A stretch of 64,000 bases of DNA from Pseudoneurospora amorphoporcata (lineage: Eukaryota; Ascomycota; Sordariomycetes; Sordariales; Sordariaceae): NCBI GenBank assembly GCA_033297205.1, contig MU859076.1, positions 124,001 to 188,000 on the forward strand. Direction: 5' to 3'. Below are positions 1 through 8,563 of this stretch, one piece after another. Both the position numbers and the translations under genes were made by a program. Each line of letters opens with the position of its first letter. Positions within the stretch are counted from its first letter, which is position 1. The notes below the pieces were generated by a model that did not search any database, was not told the DNA's origin, and worked only from the letters and a program-made list of their open reading frames with translations.

Positions 1-748
1 AGCACTGCTGACTCAGCTCCACAGCAGCCGGGACCTCGGCGGGCGTCACAGGCTGCAGCAACATGGCCGGGGTGGCGAGTTTGGGGTCCTTCCTGGTCTT
101 GATTGTTTGGCGAAAGACTTCCAAGTACTCGGCAACTTGCAGCTCGCTCTTGGTGCGGATTCGGGAAGCGATGGCGGAAGCGGAGTCGGGGCCGAGACGG
201 GAGACGGCGGAGAAGAAGAGGTCCTTTTCGGCGGGGGTCCATACTGTGAGACCGATGTGGGAAGGGGTTAGTGGTTGGGTGGTTTGGTCGGTGTCGGCGG
301 GGACGAAGCGCGAGGCGGCGTCGATGATGTCGGCGTTTAGGAGGGCGAGGTAGGAGTGGTTGAAGGGGGTTTTGTGCCGTTTTGGGGGACGTTCTGACGG
401 GAGGAAAAGGCCATCTGATGGACGTTTTGGAGGGCGCGGGGTGGTGACGGATTTTGAGCGCGAGCGTGATCTTGCTCTCTTCTTCTCTTGGTCGGGCTCT
501 TCATCTGAAGGCGGTTCATACTCGCTGCCTGCCGATTCTACCTGGTGGCGCCGGCGGGGGATGCCGTCGAGCTGGGCGTAGTGGAATTCGTTGTTGTCGT
601 CGTCGCTTGGTGGTTCGGATTTTACATGGTGACGATCTGGTTCGGATTCTAGTTGTCGGCTTTGACTGCGGACTGAGCGTCGTGGTCTTTGGTAGTGGGG
701 GGAGCTGTTGCCGGCGGCATGGTCACTGAGTTTAGAGTTTGGATCCAT
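1..748 (-). CDS. RRN5-like RNA polymerase I upstream activation factor subunit, 3' part cut by window edge
   Basis: The reading frame is open from an ATG at 748 to the window edge (249 codons) with no intron needed. The N-terminal 110 residues are polar and low complexity, with acidic and Arg/Ser-rich stretches. A segment reading FNHSYLALLNADIIDAASRF follows, then a SANT/Myb-like region containing the motif WTPAEKDLFFSAVSRLGPDS. Polar N-terminus, LLN-D-I segment and SANT domain in that order match fungal Rrn5, a subunit of the UAF complex that recruits Pol I to rDNA. That assignment is by pattern recall, and another SANT protein is possible. The C-terminal part lies outside the window. The gene is divergent from IRC3 across about 870 bp. 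Confidence 0.55.
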   Translation of the reverse strand, partial: MDPNSKLSDHAAGNSSPHYQRPRRSVRSQSRQLESEPDRHHVKSEPPSDDDNNEFHYAQLDGIPRRRHQVESAGSEYEPPSDEEPDQEKKRARSRSRSKSVTTPRPPKRPSDGLFLPSERPPKRHKTPFNHSYLALLNADIIDAASRFVPADTDQTTQPLTPSHIGLTVWTPAEKDLFFSAVSRLGPDSASAIASRIRTKSELQVAEYLEVFRQTIKTRKDPKLATPAMLLQPVTPAEVPAAVELSQQC

Positions 749-1622
749 TTGACTGCTTTTTGTTTGCAAAATACGTTGGAGACAGATGCATCATGGATAA
801 AGTTGCGGTTTTCCAAAAGGGGAAGTTGGGATTGAGTTGAAGGAGATGAAAGATGAATGAAGTGAGGAAATGCATGCACTCGAATGTGGGGACCAGGCAG
901 AAGCCTAGAATTTGTACTCTTGCCGGAAAGTGCGTGTTTCATTGACGAATACCTGCAAGTTTTCCCCTGGATTCTTTGCAGAGCTTATAATATGATGATA
1001 TGTGCAATTCAGGTATGATATTCAACAATCATTTTGTAATGGTCTCTGAGAAAGTCATGCAGCATGTTGTGAATTTTCTGTAGTAGCTCACCAGGTACCA
1101 TTCAGGAGCTCCATTTTAAGCAAGATCGCTCCAAGTCTATTGGTTTGCAAGCACAGTCTGTTTAGCAAAAAGACCCACTTGTTCGGAGACAAAGCTGGAG
1201 ATTCAGAGGCAAAGAGAGGTGAACGATATGCCTTTAACAATTGATTTTGGTCATATTTGCTTTATATCATGTAGAACCAATGTCTGGGCAAATGACGCTT
1301 CAATCTCCCGTTTTGTACTCGTTGTTAAAGGCACAATTGACATGGAGTCCTCGTTGACGTCTACCGAAACTGGAGACTGTGATTGGCCAACAACAGAGAT
1401 CTCGGCGGCACCACTAAAATCACATCTTTCAACGACGTCGCATGTGCTTGCCCTCTGGAGTACGCCGTCTCCGAAACATTGTGAATTTCTTCATGTTGCG
1501 CATCAGTCACTCATCATCATATCCCCCTACGATAACATTTTCAGTCGAGTCGAGTGTTATGGGCATTGATTGACGGACAAAGGGGACGACTGGTCGGGTT
1601 CGCAAAGAGTAGACTCGGAGCC
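749..1622. other. Divergent intergenic region, RRN5-like / IRC3
   Basis: This should hold both promoters. I see no further gene. An upstream AUG at 1559-1561 (ATG GGC ATT GAT TGA, ending 1573) opens a 4-codon uORF 49 nt before the IRC3 start. Confidence 0.6.
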
Positions 1623-3680
1623 ATGAGTGTCGCCATGAGGAGGCTCTTGACAGCCACCAGGGCCTTGAGCATCCCATCAACCCGATCAACTCGCTTCTTC
1701 ACATACTCGGCCCGTCTCACGAATGCCCTCTCGCAGCAAATCCAACTTCGTGATTATCAAGAAGAATGCATTCAGTCCGTTCTGGCTGCTCTCAACCACG
1801 GCCATAAGCGGCTGGGTGTTTCTTTGGCCACAGGTTCAGGCAAAACGGTGAGCATTCTTCTTTCCCATCATCAGCATGTGGTCACTAACAAATCCTTCAT
1901 CAAGGTCATCTTCACTCATCTCATTGACCGCATCGAGCCTCGCTCCGAAACCGCCACCCAAACCCTCATTATCGCCCACCGTCGAGAACTGGTCGAGCAG
2001 GCCGCCCGCCACTGCGCCAACACCTACCCGCACAAGACCGTCGAGGTCGAGATGGGCAACGTCAAAGCCTCCGGCATCGCCGACATCACCGTCGCCAGCC
2101 TGCAGTCCATCCTCTCCGCCGACCGCCTGCTCAAGTTCGTCCCATCGCGCTTCAAGCTCGTCCTCGTCGACGAAGCCCACCACATCGTCGCCCCCGGCTA
2201 CCTGCGCCTCCTCGAACACTTTGGTCTCCGACGCAAGCAGCACGACTCGCCCCATCTCGTCGGCGTCTCAGCCACTTTCTCCCGCGCTGACGGAGTGAGA
2301 CTAGGCGCCGCTATCGACGAGATCGTCTACCACAAGGATTACGTCGACATGATTGGCGATAAGTGGCTATCCGACGTCATTTTCACCACGGTCGACTCGG
2401 CCGTAGACTTACGCAGCGTCAAGAAGGGCGCCGGAGGAGACTTTGACATAGCCCAGCTCTCCAACGCTGTCAACTCGGAAGCAACCAACGATATCGCCGT
2501 GCGCACTTGGTACGCCAAAGCGGGCAGCCGCAAGTCCACACTGGTCTTCTGCGTCGATCTCGCCCACGTCGCCGCCATGACGGCCATGTTCCGCCGCTAC
2601 GGCTACGACGCCCGCTTCGTCACCGGTGACACGCCTGCCAAGGAGCGAGCCCACATCTTGGATGCGTTCAAAAACTTCGAGTTCCCCGTGCTCGTCAACT
2701 GCGGCGTCTTCACCGAAGGAACGGATATCCCGAATATCGATTGTATCTTGATGGCGAGGCCGACCAGGTCGAGGAATCTGCTGATTCAGATGATTGGACG
2801 CGGCATGAGGTTGTACCCGGGCAAGGAGAACTGTCATATTATCGACATGGTGTCGAGTTTGGCTACGGGCATCGTGACGACCCCGACGCTGTTTGGCCTG
2901 GATCCGGATCTGCTGGTGGAGGGCGCGTCGGTGGAGGATATGAAGGAGAAGGGAGAACGGAGGGCCGAGGAAGAGGCAAGGAAGGAGACTGTTTATCACT
3001 CGACTGAGCGCATGACTCCGGCGGCGCAGGGGGAGTGGGCTGTCACTTTTACCGAGTACGAGTCGGTCTTTGACTTGATTGCCGACGACTCGGGCGAGAG
3101 ACACATTCGCTCCATTAGCCACTACTCCTGGGTCATGGTCGGAGAGGACAAGTACGTCATCAGCGGGCCCGATGGTTCCTACGTCAAGCTGGAGCGCGCT
3201 TCGCCCCAAGAGGGAGTCGAAGGTGTGCCGCTGTGGGTTGCCAACGAAGTGCGCACGCTGCCCGTGTCTGCGACATCCAAATCGCCTTATCAGACACCAC
3301 GCGAGATCTTAAAGGCCGAAACATTTGCCGACGCCGTCCACGGTGCCGACACCTTTCTTGCATCCTCAGCCGGTTCAGCAAAGTACCCTTATAACTTCAT
3401 CCACAGAGGCATGAAGTGGCGCGATGATCCTGCCACCGAGGGCCAGATTAACTTTATCAACAAGACGATACGGCGTGGGCAGGAGCCCGTCACGCCCCAA
3501 GATGTTACGAGAGGCAAGGCGTCGGACATGATCACCAAGTTCAAACATGGTGCGCGTGGCAGGTTCGCCGACTTGTCCGCGGTCAATAAGCGGAAGAAGA
3601 AGCACATCTTGTTGCTGGAGAAGGACAAGAGACTGCGCGAGACGGTGTCGGTTGGGTCTGTTGCAGCTATGGCACTCTAG
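1623..3680 (+). CDS. irc3: Mitochondrial DEAD/DEAH-box DNA helicase, Irc3-like
   Basis: Exons 1623-1847 and 1905-3680 give 666 aa. The 57-nt intron (GTGAGC, branch CACTAAC, CAAG) has no stop and is a multiple of three, so the genomic frame also reads straight through. Splicing joins GSGKT directly to VIFTHLID, as in the family. The first 30 residues are rich in Arg, Ser and Thr with no acidic residue, typical of a mitochondrial presequence. The Q-motif-like LRDYQEECI lies near residue 42, Walker A (ATGSGKT) at 69-75 and DEAH at 164-167; a C-terminal helicase half carries GTDIPNIDCILMARPT and QMIGRGMR. Yeast Irc3 is a branched-DNA translocase that maintains mtDNA. I chose the ATG at 1623 over the upstream in-frame extension because the presequence begins there. 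Confidence 0.88.
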   Translation: MSVAMRRLLTATRALSIPSTRSTRFFTYSARLTNALSQQIQLRDYQEECIQSVLAALNHGHKRLGVSLATGSGKTVSILLSHHQHVVTNKSFIKVIFTHLIDRIEPRSETATQTLIIAHRRELVEQAARHCANTYPHKTVEVEMGNVKASGIADITVASLQSILSADRLLKFVPSRFKLVLVDEAHHIVAPGYLRLLEHFGLRRKQHDSPHLVGVSATFSRADGVRLGAAIDEIVYHKDYVDMIGDKWLSDVIFTTVDSAVDLRSVKKGAGGDFDIAQLSNAVNSEATNDIAVRTWYAKAGSRKSTLVFCVDLAHVAAMTAMFRRYGYDARFVTGDTPAKERAHILDAFKNFEFPVLVNCGVFTEGTDIPNIDCILMARPTRSRNLLIQMIGRGMRLYPGKENCHIIDMVSSLATGIVTTPTLFGLDPDLLVEGASVEDMKEKGERRAEEEARKETVYHSTERMTPAAQGEWAVTFTEYESVFDLIADDSGERHIRSISHYSWVMVGEDKYVISGPDGSYVKLERASPQEGVEGVPLWVANEVRTLPVSATSKSPYQTPREILKAETFADAVHGADTFLASSAGSAKYPYNFIHRGMKWRDDPATEGQINFINKTIRRGQEPVTPQDVTRGKASDMITKFKHGARGRFADLSAVNKRKKKHILLLEKDKRLRETVSVGSVAAMAL

Positions 3681-4688
3681 TGCTTGTCTCGCTTATGACA
3701 CTATCAATATCTATAAACTTCCTTCTTCTATCTGGCGCCGTGGTTCTGGTCCTTGCTGCCATCATCGTGACCGTTGCTGTTTCCGTCATCGTCCATGGAC
3801 CACTGAATTTGGTTTCCAACTTCAAGTCCCGTACGCCGTGTATGTGCTGTCATGTTGTGTGCCTCGCCAAGGTTCCAAGAGGAAGGGAGATATACTCGAG
3901 CTAGCACGTACGGAAATCGGAAGAGGGTGACCGCCAACGTTGGACTACCATGGTTGTGCCGCCCTGTCAAGCCATCAGCCTCGAGATCAAGCCTCACGTA
4001 CCTTCACTTGCTCGCTGAATATCAGACCTGAACCTGAATACGTCACGTCACTCCTGGAATTGCTGTCGTCCGATGTTGTTGCCGTCGGCGACGCGCTAGC
4101 GTTGTTGATGACGGCGAGGGTACCGAGTGCGCACTGAATAACAGACGGCGCTAGTTGAACTGTACTCTCTTCTCTCCTTCTTGCAACCACCCCACCTGAT
4201 CCGGCAACGGAATTACTGTTCTTGACTGTTCATGAGGCTGTTCACAAAACATCACCAGTTCCCCAGACAAGCAGCTCCTCCGTTCAGCTATCACAGCACT
4301 AGTGTTTTACTTTGATCTGCTTCAACCCTCACATCCCACGTCGGCGACCATCATCCTGGACTGCGACCGTTGGAAGGTGACCGTCGACAATAGGAGGGTA
4401 TAAGATCACTTTTTCAACCTCCCCTCACCTTGAACTCATCCTTCCCCTTACCACCCACCAACACAATCCGCAACTCATATTGTTGCCGCCGCACATAGCA
4501 TACCACTTTGCAAAAACAATAACCCTCCATCTACAAACATCTCTGCCATCGGGCATCTTCTTCTTCTTCCTCTTCCATCACACATCTTCTCTTGCCATCG
4601 CGCATCACCTTCTCTCCCCGCACATCACCACGATCACGACTTTGCGCACTCGCTTTAGTCGATACAACACTACGACCCCTTCCACAAG

Positions 4689-4763
4689 GTAAGCTCTTCA
4701 ACTATCTACTACCCCTCATTCACCGTCGCGCTCGTCGACTGACACTAACCCATCTATTACCAG
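4689..4763 (+). other. Predicted leader intron 1 of the coiled-coil gene
   Basis: The donor is AAG|GTAAGC, there is a CACTAACC branch-like site, and the acceptor is TTACCAG. Length is 75 nt, called from consensus only. Confidence 0.55.
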
Positions 4764-4859
4764 GTGACGATCATTACAGACGTCAACTCTCACACTCTCC
4801 CCAACTTTAACCTCGGCGATCATCACAGACGTCGACTATCACTTGAACATCATCTCGAG

Positions 4860-4915
4860 GTAAGTTCCAGCCACAAAGTCACTCAAATGTCGCGCGCCAC
4901 TAACAGTCTGTCTAG
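4860..4915 (+). other. Predicted leader intron 2 of the coiled-coil gene
   Basis: The donor is GAG|GTAAGT, the branch CACTAAC and the acceptor TGTCTAG. Length is 56 nt. It contains the only ATG (4887) in the preceding 650 nt, so splicing leaves 5054 as the first AUG. Confidence 0.65.
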
Positions 4916-5053
4916 TTGTTCAACGCGGCGACTATCCACTCGTCGAATTCACGGTCTTCACTACCAGACCTCATCAACAATCACACACCCTTCTTCACCA
5001 GAAAAGGTACCGTCTCCGACCCTGTTTCTTCAGTCGTCGAACGCAAAGACAAG

Positions 5054-7411
5054 ATGGTGAATCCAAGAAGACCCCGCCCTACAAGGGACACCATCTCATT
5101 CCCCAACCCCGTCGTAGGTAAACTCATGTCGGCCCCAACACCTGCACTGGCTAAAAGTATAGTCACTGCCTACCGCTTCAAGAACATGTCTTGCACTCCT
5201 CGCACTTTTGCGGAGCAGAGAACCCCACGCTGGTTTGGGATCATAGCCAGTAGCTGTCCCTCAGGCGCGCCTCCTCAGAATGTTCCCCTTCGGTCGTCCA
5301 GCCCTGAGGATATTGTCCCTCTTCCGGCTTCATCGCCGACACTGGGTGGCACCAGTTATGCCAGCACAGGCTCTTTGGAGTCAGGAGCGACCATGATGGC
5401 ACAAGGGATCATTTTGTCTGGCAGAGACAATGTCCCTCTTCTTTCGTCCGTCCCTGAGGATATCCCCCTCCCGGCTTCATCGCCGACACTGGGTGGCACC
5501 AGTTATGCGACCTCGTATGCTAGCACCGGCTCTGGAGAGTCGGGAGCGACCATTATGGCACAAGGGACCATTTTGCCTGGCAGCAACAACAACAACATGG
5601 ACGAAGAGAGCGAGTCCTCCACCGCGGTGGTTGATCGCAGCAATGACCCTAGATTCCGAACACCCGAGGCCTACCTCCGTTTCCCCATTGACGAGATTGT
5701 CGAAGGACCAAAAGACAGCTACTTTTCGCATCCCTGGCATAATCTCATGAAAGAATCTACTGACTTTCCGTTCTTCATGTTCAACGCGATCAGGTACCCA
5801 GCAAAGTCACTCAACAAAGCGGCAGCAGAAGCCTTCCCCTGGAAGCACGTCGAGACTATCCGGGCTCCCTGGGTCAACGACGGCAAGCTCTTGCAATACG
5901 ACGAACCTCTCGGCTACTGTGTTGAGAAAGCCTGCGACGAAGACGTCTCCAAGCTCGACAAAAACAAGCTTTTCGACTTCACCCACGTGCTCGACGCCGC
6001 GCTTCAGTTCCACCACGAGGACGTCCAGCGCTACGCCAAGTACCTAAAGGACATTGAGACCGAAGTAGGCGCTATTCGCAAAAGGGCCAAAGAACTCGAG
6101 CGAGAGAAGTCACAAATGGACGAGGAACTCTCCAGTCTCAGACACAAACTTCAGCGCTCGCGCGGCCCAAACGTGCTGGTCGGCACCCAAAGAAATCTTG
6201 TCCAGGCCAAGGTTGAAGAACTCAACATGTACCAGGACGACATCAGCGCCGCGCTCCGCGAGCTCGTGCAGAAGTACAACCAGAAGATGGCCGAGCATCA
6301 TCGCACAGTCATCATGACTCTCCACCTGGAGAGCCTCAACGTCTCGGACCTGCATCGTGCCGAGGCCAAACGCAAGGCCGAAGCCAAGGCAAACGAGGAG
6401 GAGCAAAGGCACCTCATGAATCTCTTCAAGTCGCAGCGTCAAAAGGATGTGGAAGAAGGGGAGGAATTTCAGCGCCGCCTCGAGAAAACCAGAGCCCGGG
6501 CCGCAACGCCAACCACCCAAGCTGATGATGATCATCTGCTCGGAGATGAGGACCTCTACAATGCCTCACCAAGGGGAAATCAACCTTTGCGCCCCTCTGC
6601 CAAAGACAAAGGCAAGGGCAAAGCCGTCGACACCAACCCCAACCCTCCTCCCTTCACCTTTTCCGTCGCCCAAACCTCAACCACAACCACAGAGACCTCG
6701 CCCAACCCCTTCTTCGCCGCCGCCGCCGCCGCCCTCGCCGCCGGCCCCAGCCTCTACCCCACCCCCGACGACCTCATCGAGGACATCGTCCCCCCGCAGC
6801 CCCAAACCCTCACCGAAGCAGGCCAGCTGCTCAACCCCCACCCTCTCTACCCGCAGGACGTCCCCTCGTGGTTCCCGATCTTCGACGCCCAGCAGATTGT
6901 CCCGCTCCGCGCCGGCCGCCCGCGCGAGCGGTTTGATGAGCTCACGGTGGAATTTGCCGAGCTTTACTCCAAGGCTGAGGAGGAGAAGAAGAAGAAGAAG
7001 AAGAAGGGCGTGGCGGGCAAGAAACCGCTTCCCAAGATCTATCCCGAGTTCCACGATCCGCACCCGGAGTGGCCCACTGCCACCAAGCGCGAGAGGGGTG
7101 GATGGTGGCTTTGCCGCCCTGTCGAAGACCCCGAGGCCACAAGGCCGGAAAAGGCGTGCAAGCTGTGCAAGGCCGCAAGGGCGGAGGCGGCGAGGGCCCG
7201 CGGGGTTTTCCCTGAGAGTGAAGATGGGAGGACTGCCCAGGAGCAGTACAACGAGATTAACGAGGCGATGGACCTGGCGATGGCGCAGGCGCATGTGGGG
7301 GAGGCGAAGAGGTTGAGGGAGAGGACGAGGAGGGAGGATGAGGAGGCGGAGAGGGTGAGGAGGTGGAATGGGATGAGTTTTGAGGAGAAGAGGGAGATGG
7401 GGTTCCATTAG
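5054..7411 (+). CDS. Unrecognised coiled-coil protein with two tandem 50-residue repeats
   Basis: 785 aa from the first AUG left after leader splicing. I do not recognise a named family. Near residues 76-177 lie two tandem copies of a roughly 50-residue unit sharing PLPASSPTLGGTSYA, ESGAT and MAQG. A conserved-looking segment follows (YLRFPIDEIVEGPKDSYF, then FFMFNAIRYPAKSLN). Then come long charged coiled-coil stretches with EEEQRH/EEFQRRLEKTRA heptads, an Ala/Pro-rich linker, a run of seven lysines, and a C-terminal block with a CRP...CKLCKAARAEAARARG cysteine cluster before an Arg/Glu-rich tail. The layout suggests a fungal-specific structural or cytoskeletal protein, but function is unknown. 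A weak GTAAAC...TATAG intron near 5118-5162 cannot be excluded. Confidence 0.7.
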   Translation: MVNPRRPRPTRDTISFPNPVVGKLMSAPTPALAKSIVTAYRFKNMSCTPRTFAEQRTPRWFGIIASSCPSGAPPQNVPLRSSSPEDIVPLPASSPTLGGTSYASTGSLESGATMMAQGIILSGRDNVPLLSSVPEDIPLPASSPTLGGTSYATSYASTGSGESGATIMAQGTILPGSNNNNMDEESESSTAVVDRSNDPRFRTPEAYLRFPIDEIVEGPKDSYFSHPWHNLMKESTDFPFFMFNAIRYPAKSLNKAAAEAFPWKHVETIRAPWVNDGKLLQYDEPLGYCVEKACDEDVSKLDKNKLFDFTHVLDAALQFHHEDVQRYAKYLKDIETEVGAIRKRAKELEREKSQMDEELSSLRHKLQRSRGPNVLVGTQRNLVQAKVEELNMYQDDISAALRELVQKYNQKMAEHHRTVIMTLHLESLNVSDLHRAEAKRKAEAKANEEEQRHLMNLFKSQRQKDVEEGEEFQRRLEKTRARAATPTTQADDDHLLGDEDLYNASPRGNQPLRPSAKDKGKGKAVDTNPNPPPFTFSVAQTSTTTTETSPNPFFAAAAAALAAGPSLYPTPDDLIEDIVPPQPQTLTEAGQLLNPHPLYPQDVPSWFPIFDAQQIVPLRAGRPRERFDELTVEFAELYSKAEEEKKKKKKKGVAGKKPLPKIYPEFHDPHPEWPTATKRERGGWWLCRPVEDPEATRPEKACKLCKAARAEAARARGVFPESEDGRTAQEQYNEINEAMDLAMAQAHVGEAKRLRERTRREDEEAERVRRWNGMSFEEKREMGFH
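5279..5584 (+). repeat. Intragenic tandem duplication, two units of about 150 bp
   Basis: Unit 1 (5279-5428) and unit 2 (5429 to about 5584) encode near-identical protein segments. Unit 2 carries a short internal TSYA duplication. The phase is preserved, so the array varies by whole codons. Confidence 0.8.
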
Positions 7412-8563
7412 GGGGGTTTTTTATGGCTTTTGCATCCCACGGGCATCATGGCATCGGCGCATACGGTAGCATCATGAGCGGAGATACCCCGGCATTATTG
7501 TTGCTTTTCTTTTTTTCTTTTTTTTCTTCAAATGGAATATGGATGGATGCATCACGGACAGGACATTAGGGATTTTCCTTTCCTTCTTTTTTTCAAAAAA
7601 GACCTCTTACTTTTTAGCAGAGGCATTTAGAGCATTTACAAAGGCGTGTGTGAGTAGACAGTTGGCATTTGCATTGGGAACGGACGGTGTCTCCAGGCTA
7701 GTTTATGGATTCTTTTACGCACTTTTTTGCGGAACGGCCTTGTATTTGGCTCATGAATGAAAGTGCGACTTGATAATGCAATACTTGGTCGGTGATAATG
7801 TGATAAGTTTGTGCCTTGAAGTGAAAGTATGGTGGTATCCATGCCTCGTAGACGAGTGTCCCGTGACGACGCTGATGATTGTTGTGATGTTGACGTCGGG
7901 TTCAGGGGCTGACAATGGATAGATGCACCCGGGGGTAAATGATCTGCAGATAATTGTTAGTGTATGGTCCTCCATCGGGGGGTTTCAGCGAATTGGGTGT
8001 GGGCGGCCAGGCGGTTCCATCCGCTAGCAAGGTTCCATGAGTGGTTGCCCACCGCCCTTGAAGCCTTGGGAAGGGAACCGTTCCATTCGGGTTCCAAGTG
8101 GTGTTCCATCCCACTCATCATTGTTCCTCTTCTCTTTCTTCCAGTGGCTGCCACCACTGCAATACAAACAAAGACCCAGTTCTCTTGTCGAGTAATTGCA
8201 AGCATCACCGGCAAGCAATCGTTTCGGATCCAACGGGCAATCACCATCCTACACGCGGCGGGTTTAATAACCGACACCACCTTAGCCAGTTCGATATATC
8301 GTCACCATCATCACGACTAGTACTAGATCCATCTACATTGTATTAATATTGACCAGCATCCCACCTGCTTCCACTTCTGTTTACCCGTCAATCGTGGTGC
8401 TCCCGCATCTCCGACCTTCCCCTTTCGCTTTGGACCGAGCCGAGTCATCGACGAACCCGCATACCGCAAGGCCACCATGGTCACCGCATAAACTCGGCTT
8501 CCCTCTACACCGCACGAACCCTAGCCTACGGTGACGGCCCAAACAACCGACACGATCATCACA
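7412..8563 (+). promoter_or_regulatory. Spacer and 5' leader of LSB6
   Basis: The first part is T-rich 3' flank of the upstream gene. From about 8040 to 8563 the + strand has only one ATG, at 8477, that of the minimal uORF listed separately. No other gene is supported. Confidence 0.5.
8477..8491 (+). promoter_or_regulatory. Four-codon uORF in the LSB6 leader
   Basis: ATG GTC ACC GCA TAA with a strong context (CCACCATGG) is the only AUG in roughly 520 nt upstream of the LSB6 start. It ends 72 nt before the main AUG, a spacing that allows reinitiation. Confidence 0.5.

Larger units (their letters stand above)
3681..5053 (+). promoter_or_regulatory. Promoter and long 5' leader of the coiled-coil gene
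   Basis: A TATA-like GGTATAAG occurs near 4397. From 4234 to 5053 the + strand contains only one ATG (4887), and it lies inside a predicted leader intron. The stretch therefore looks like an AUG-free leader of several hundred nt. Two imperfect copies of a 26-nt unit sit at 4768-4793 and 4817-4842. No other gene is supported between 3681 and 4233. Confidence 0.5.

Noticed and set aside
649..720. In-frame TAG at 651-649 suggesting a broken RRN5-like gene
   Set aside because: That frame is not the coding one. The frame starting at ATG 748 passes this point without a stop and runs open to the window edge.
3695..3904. Short hydrophobic + strand frame after IRC3 (LLLSGAVVLVLAAIIVTVAV)
   Set aside because: It begins just after the IRC3 stop in probable 3' UTR, with no start context or family similarity I recognise; kept as unsupported.
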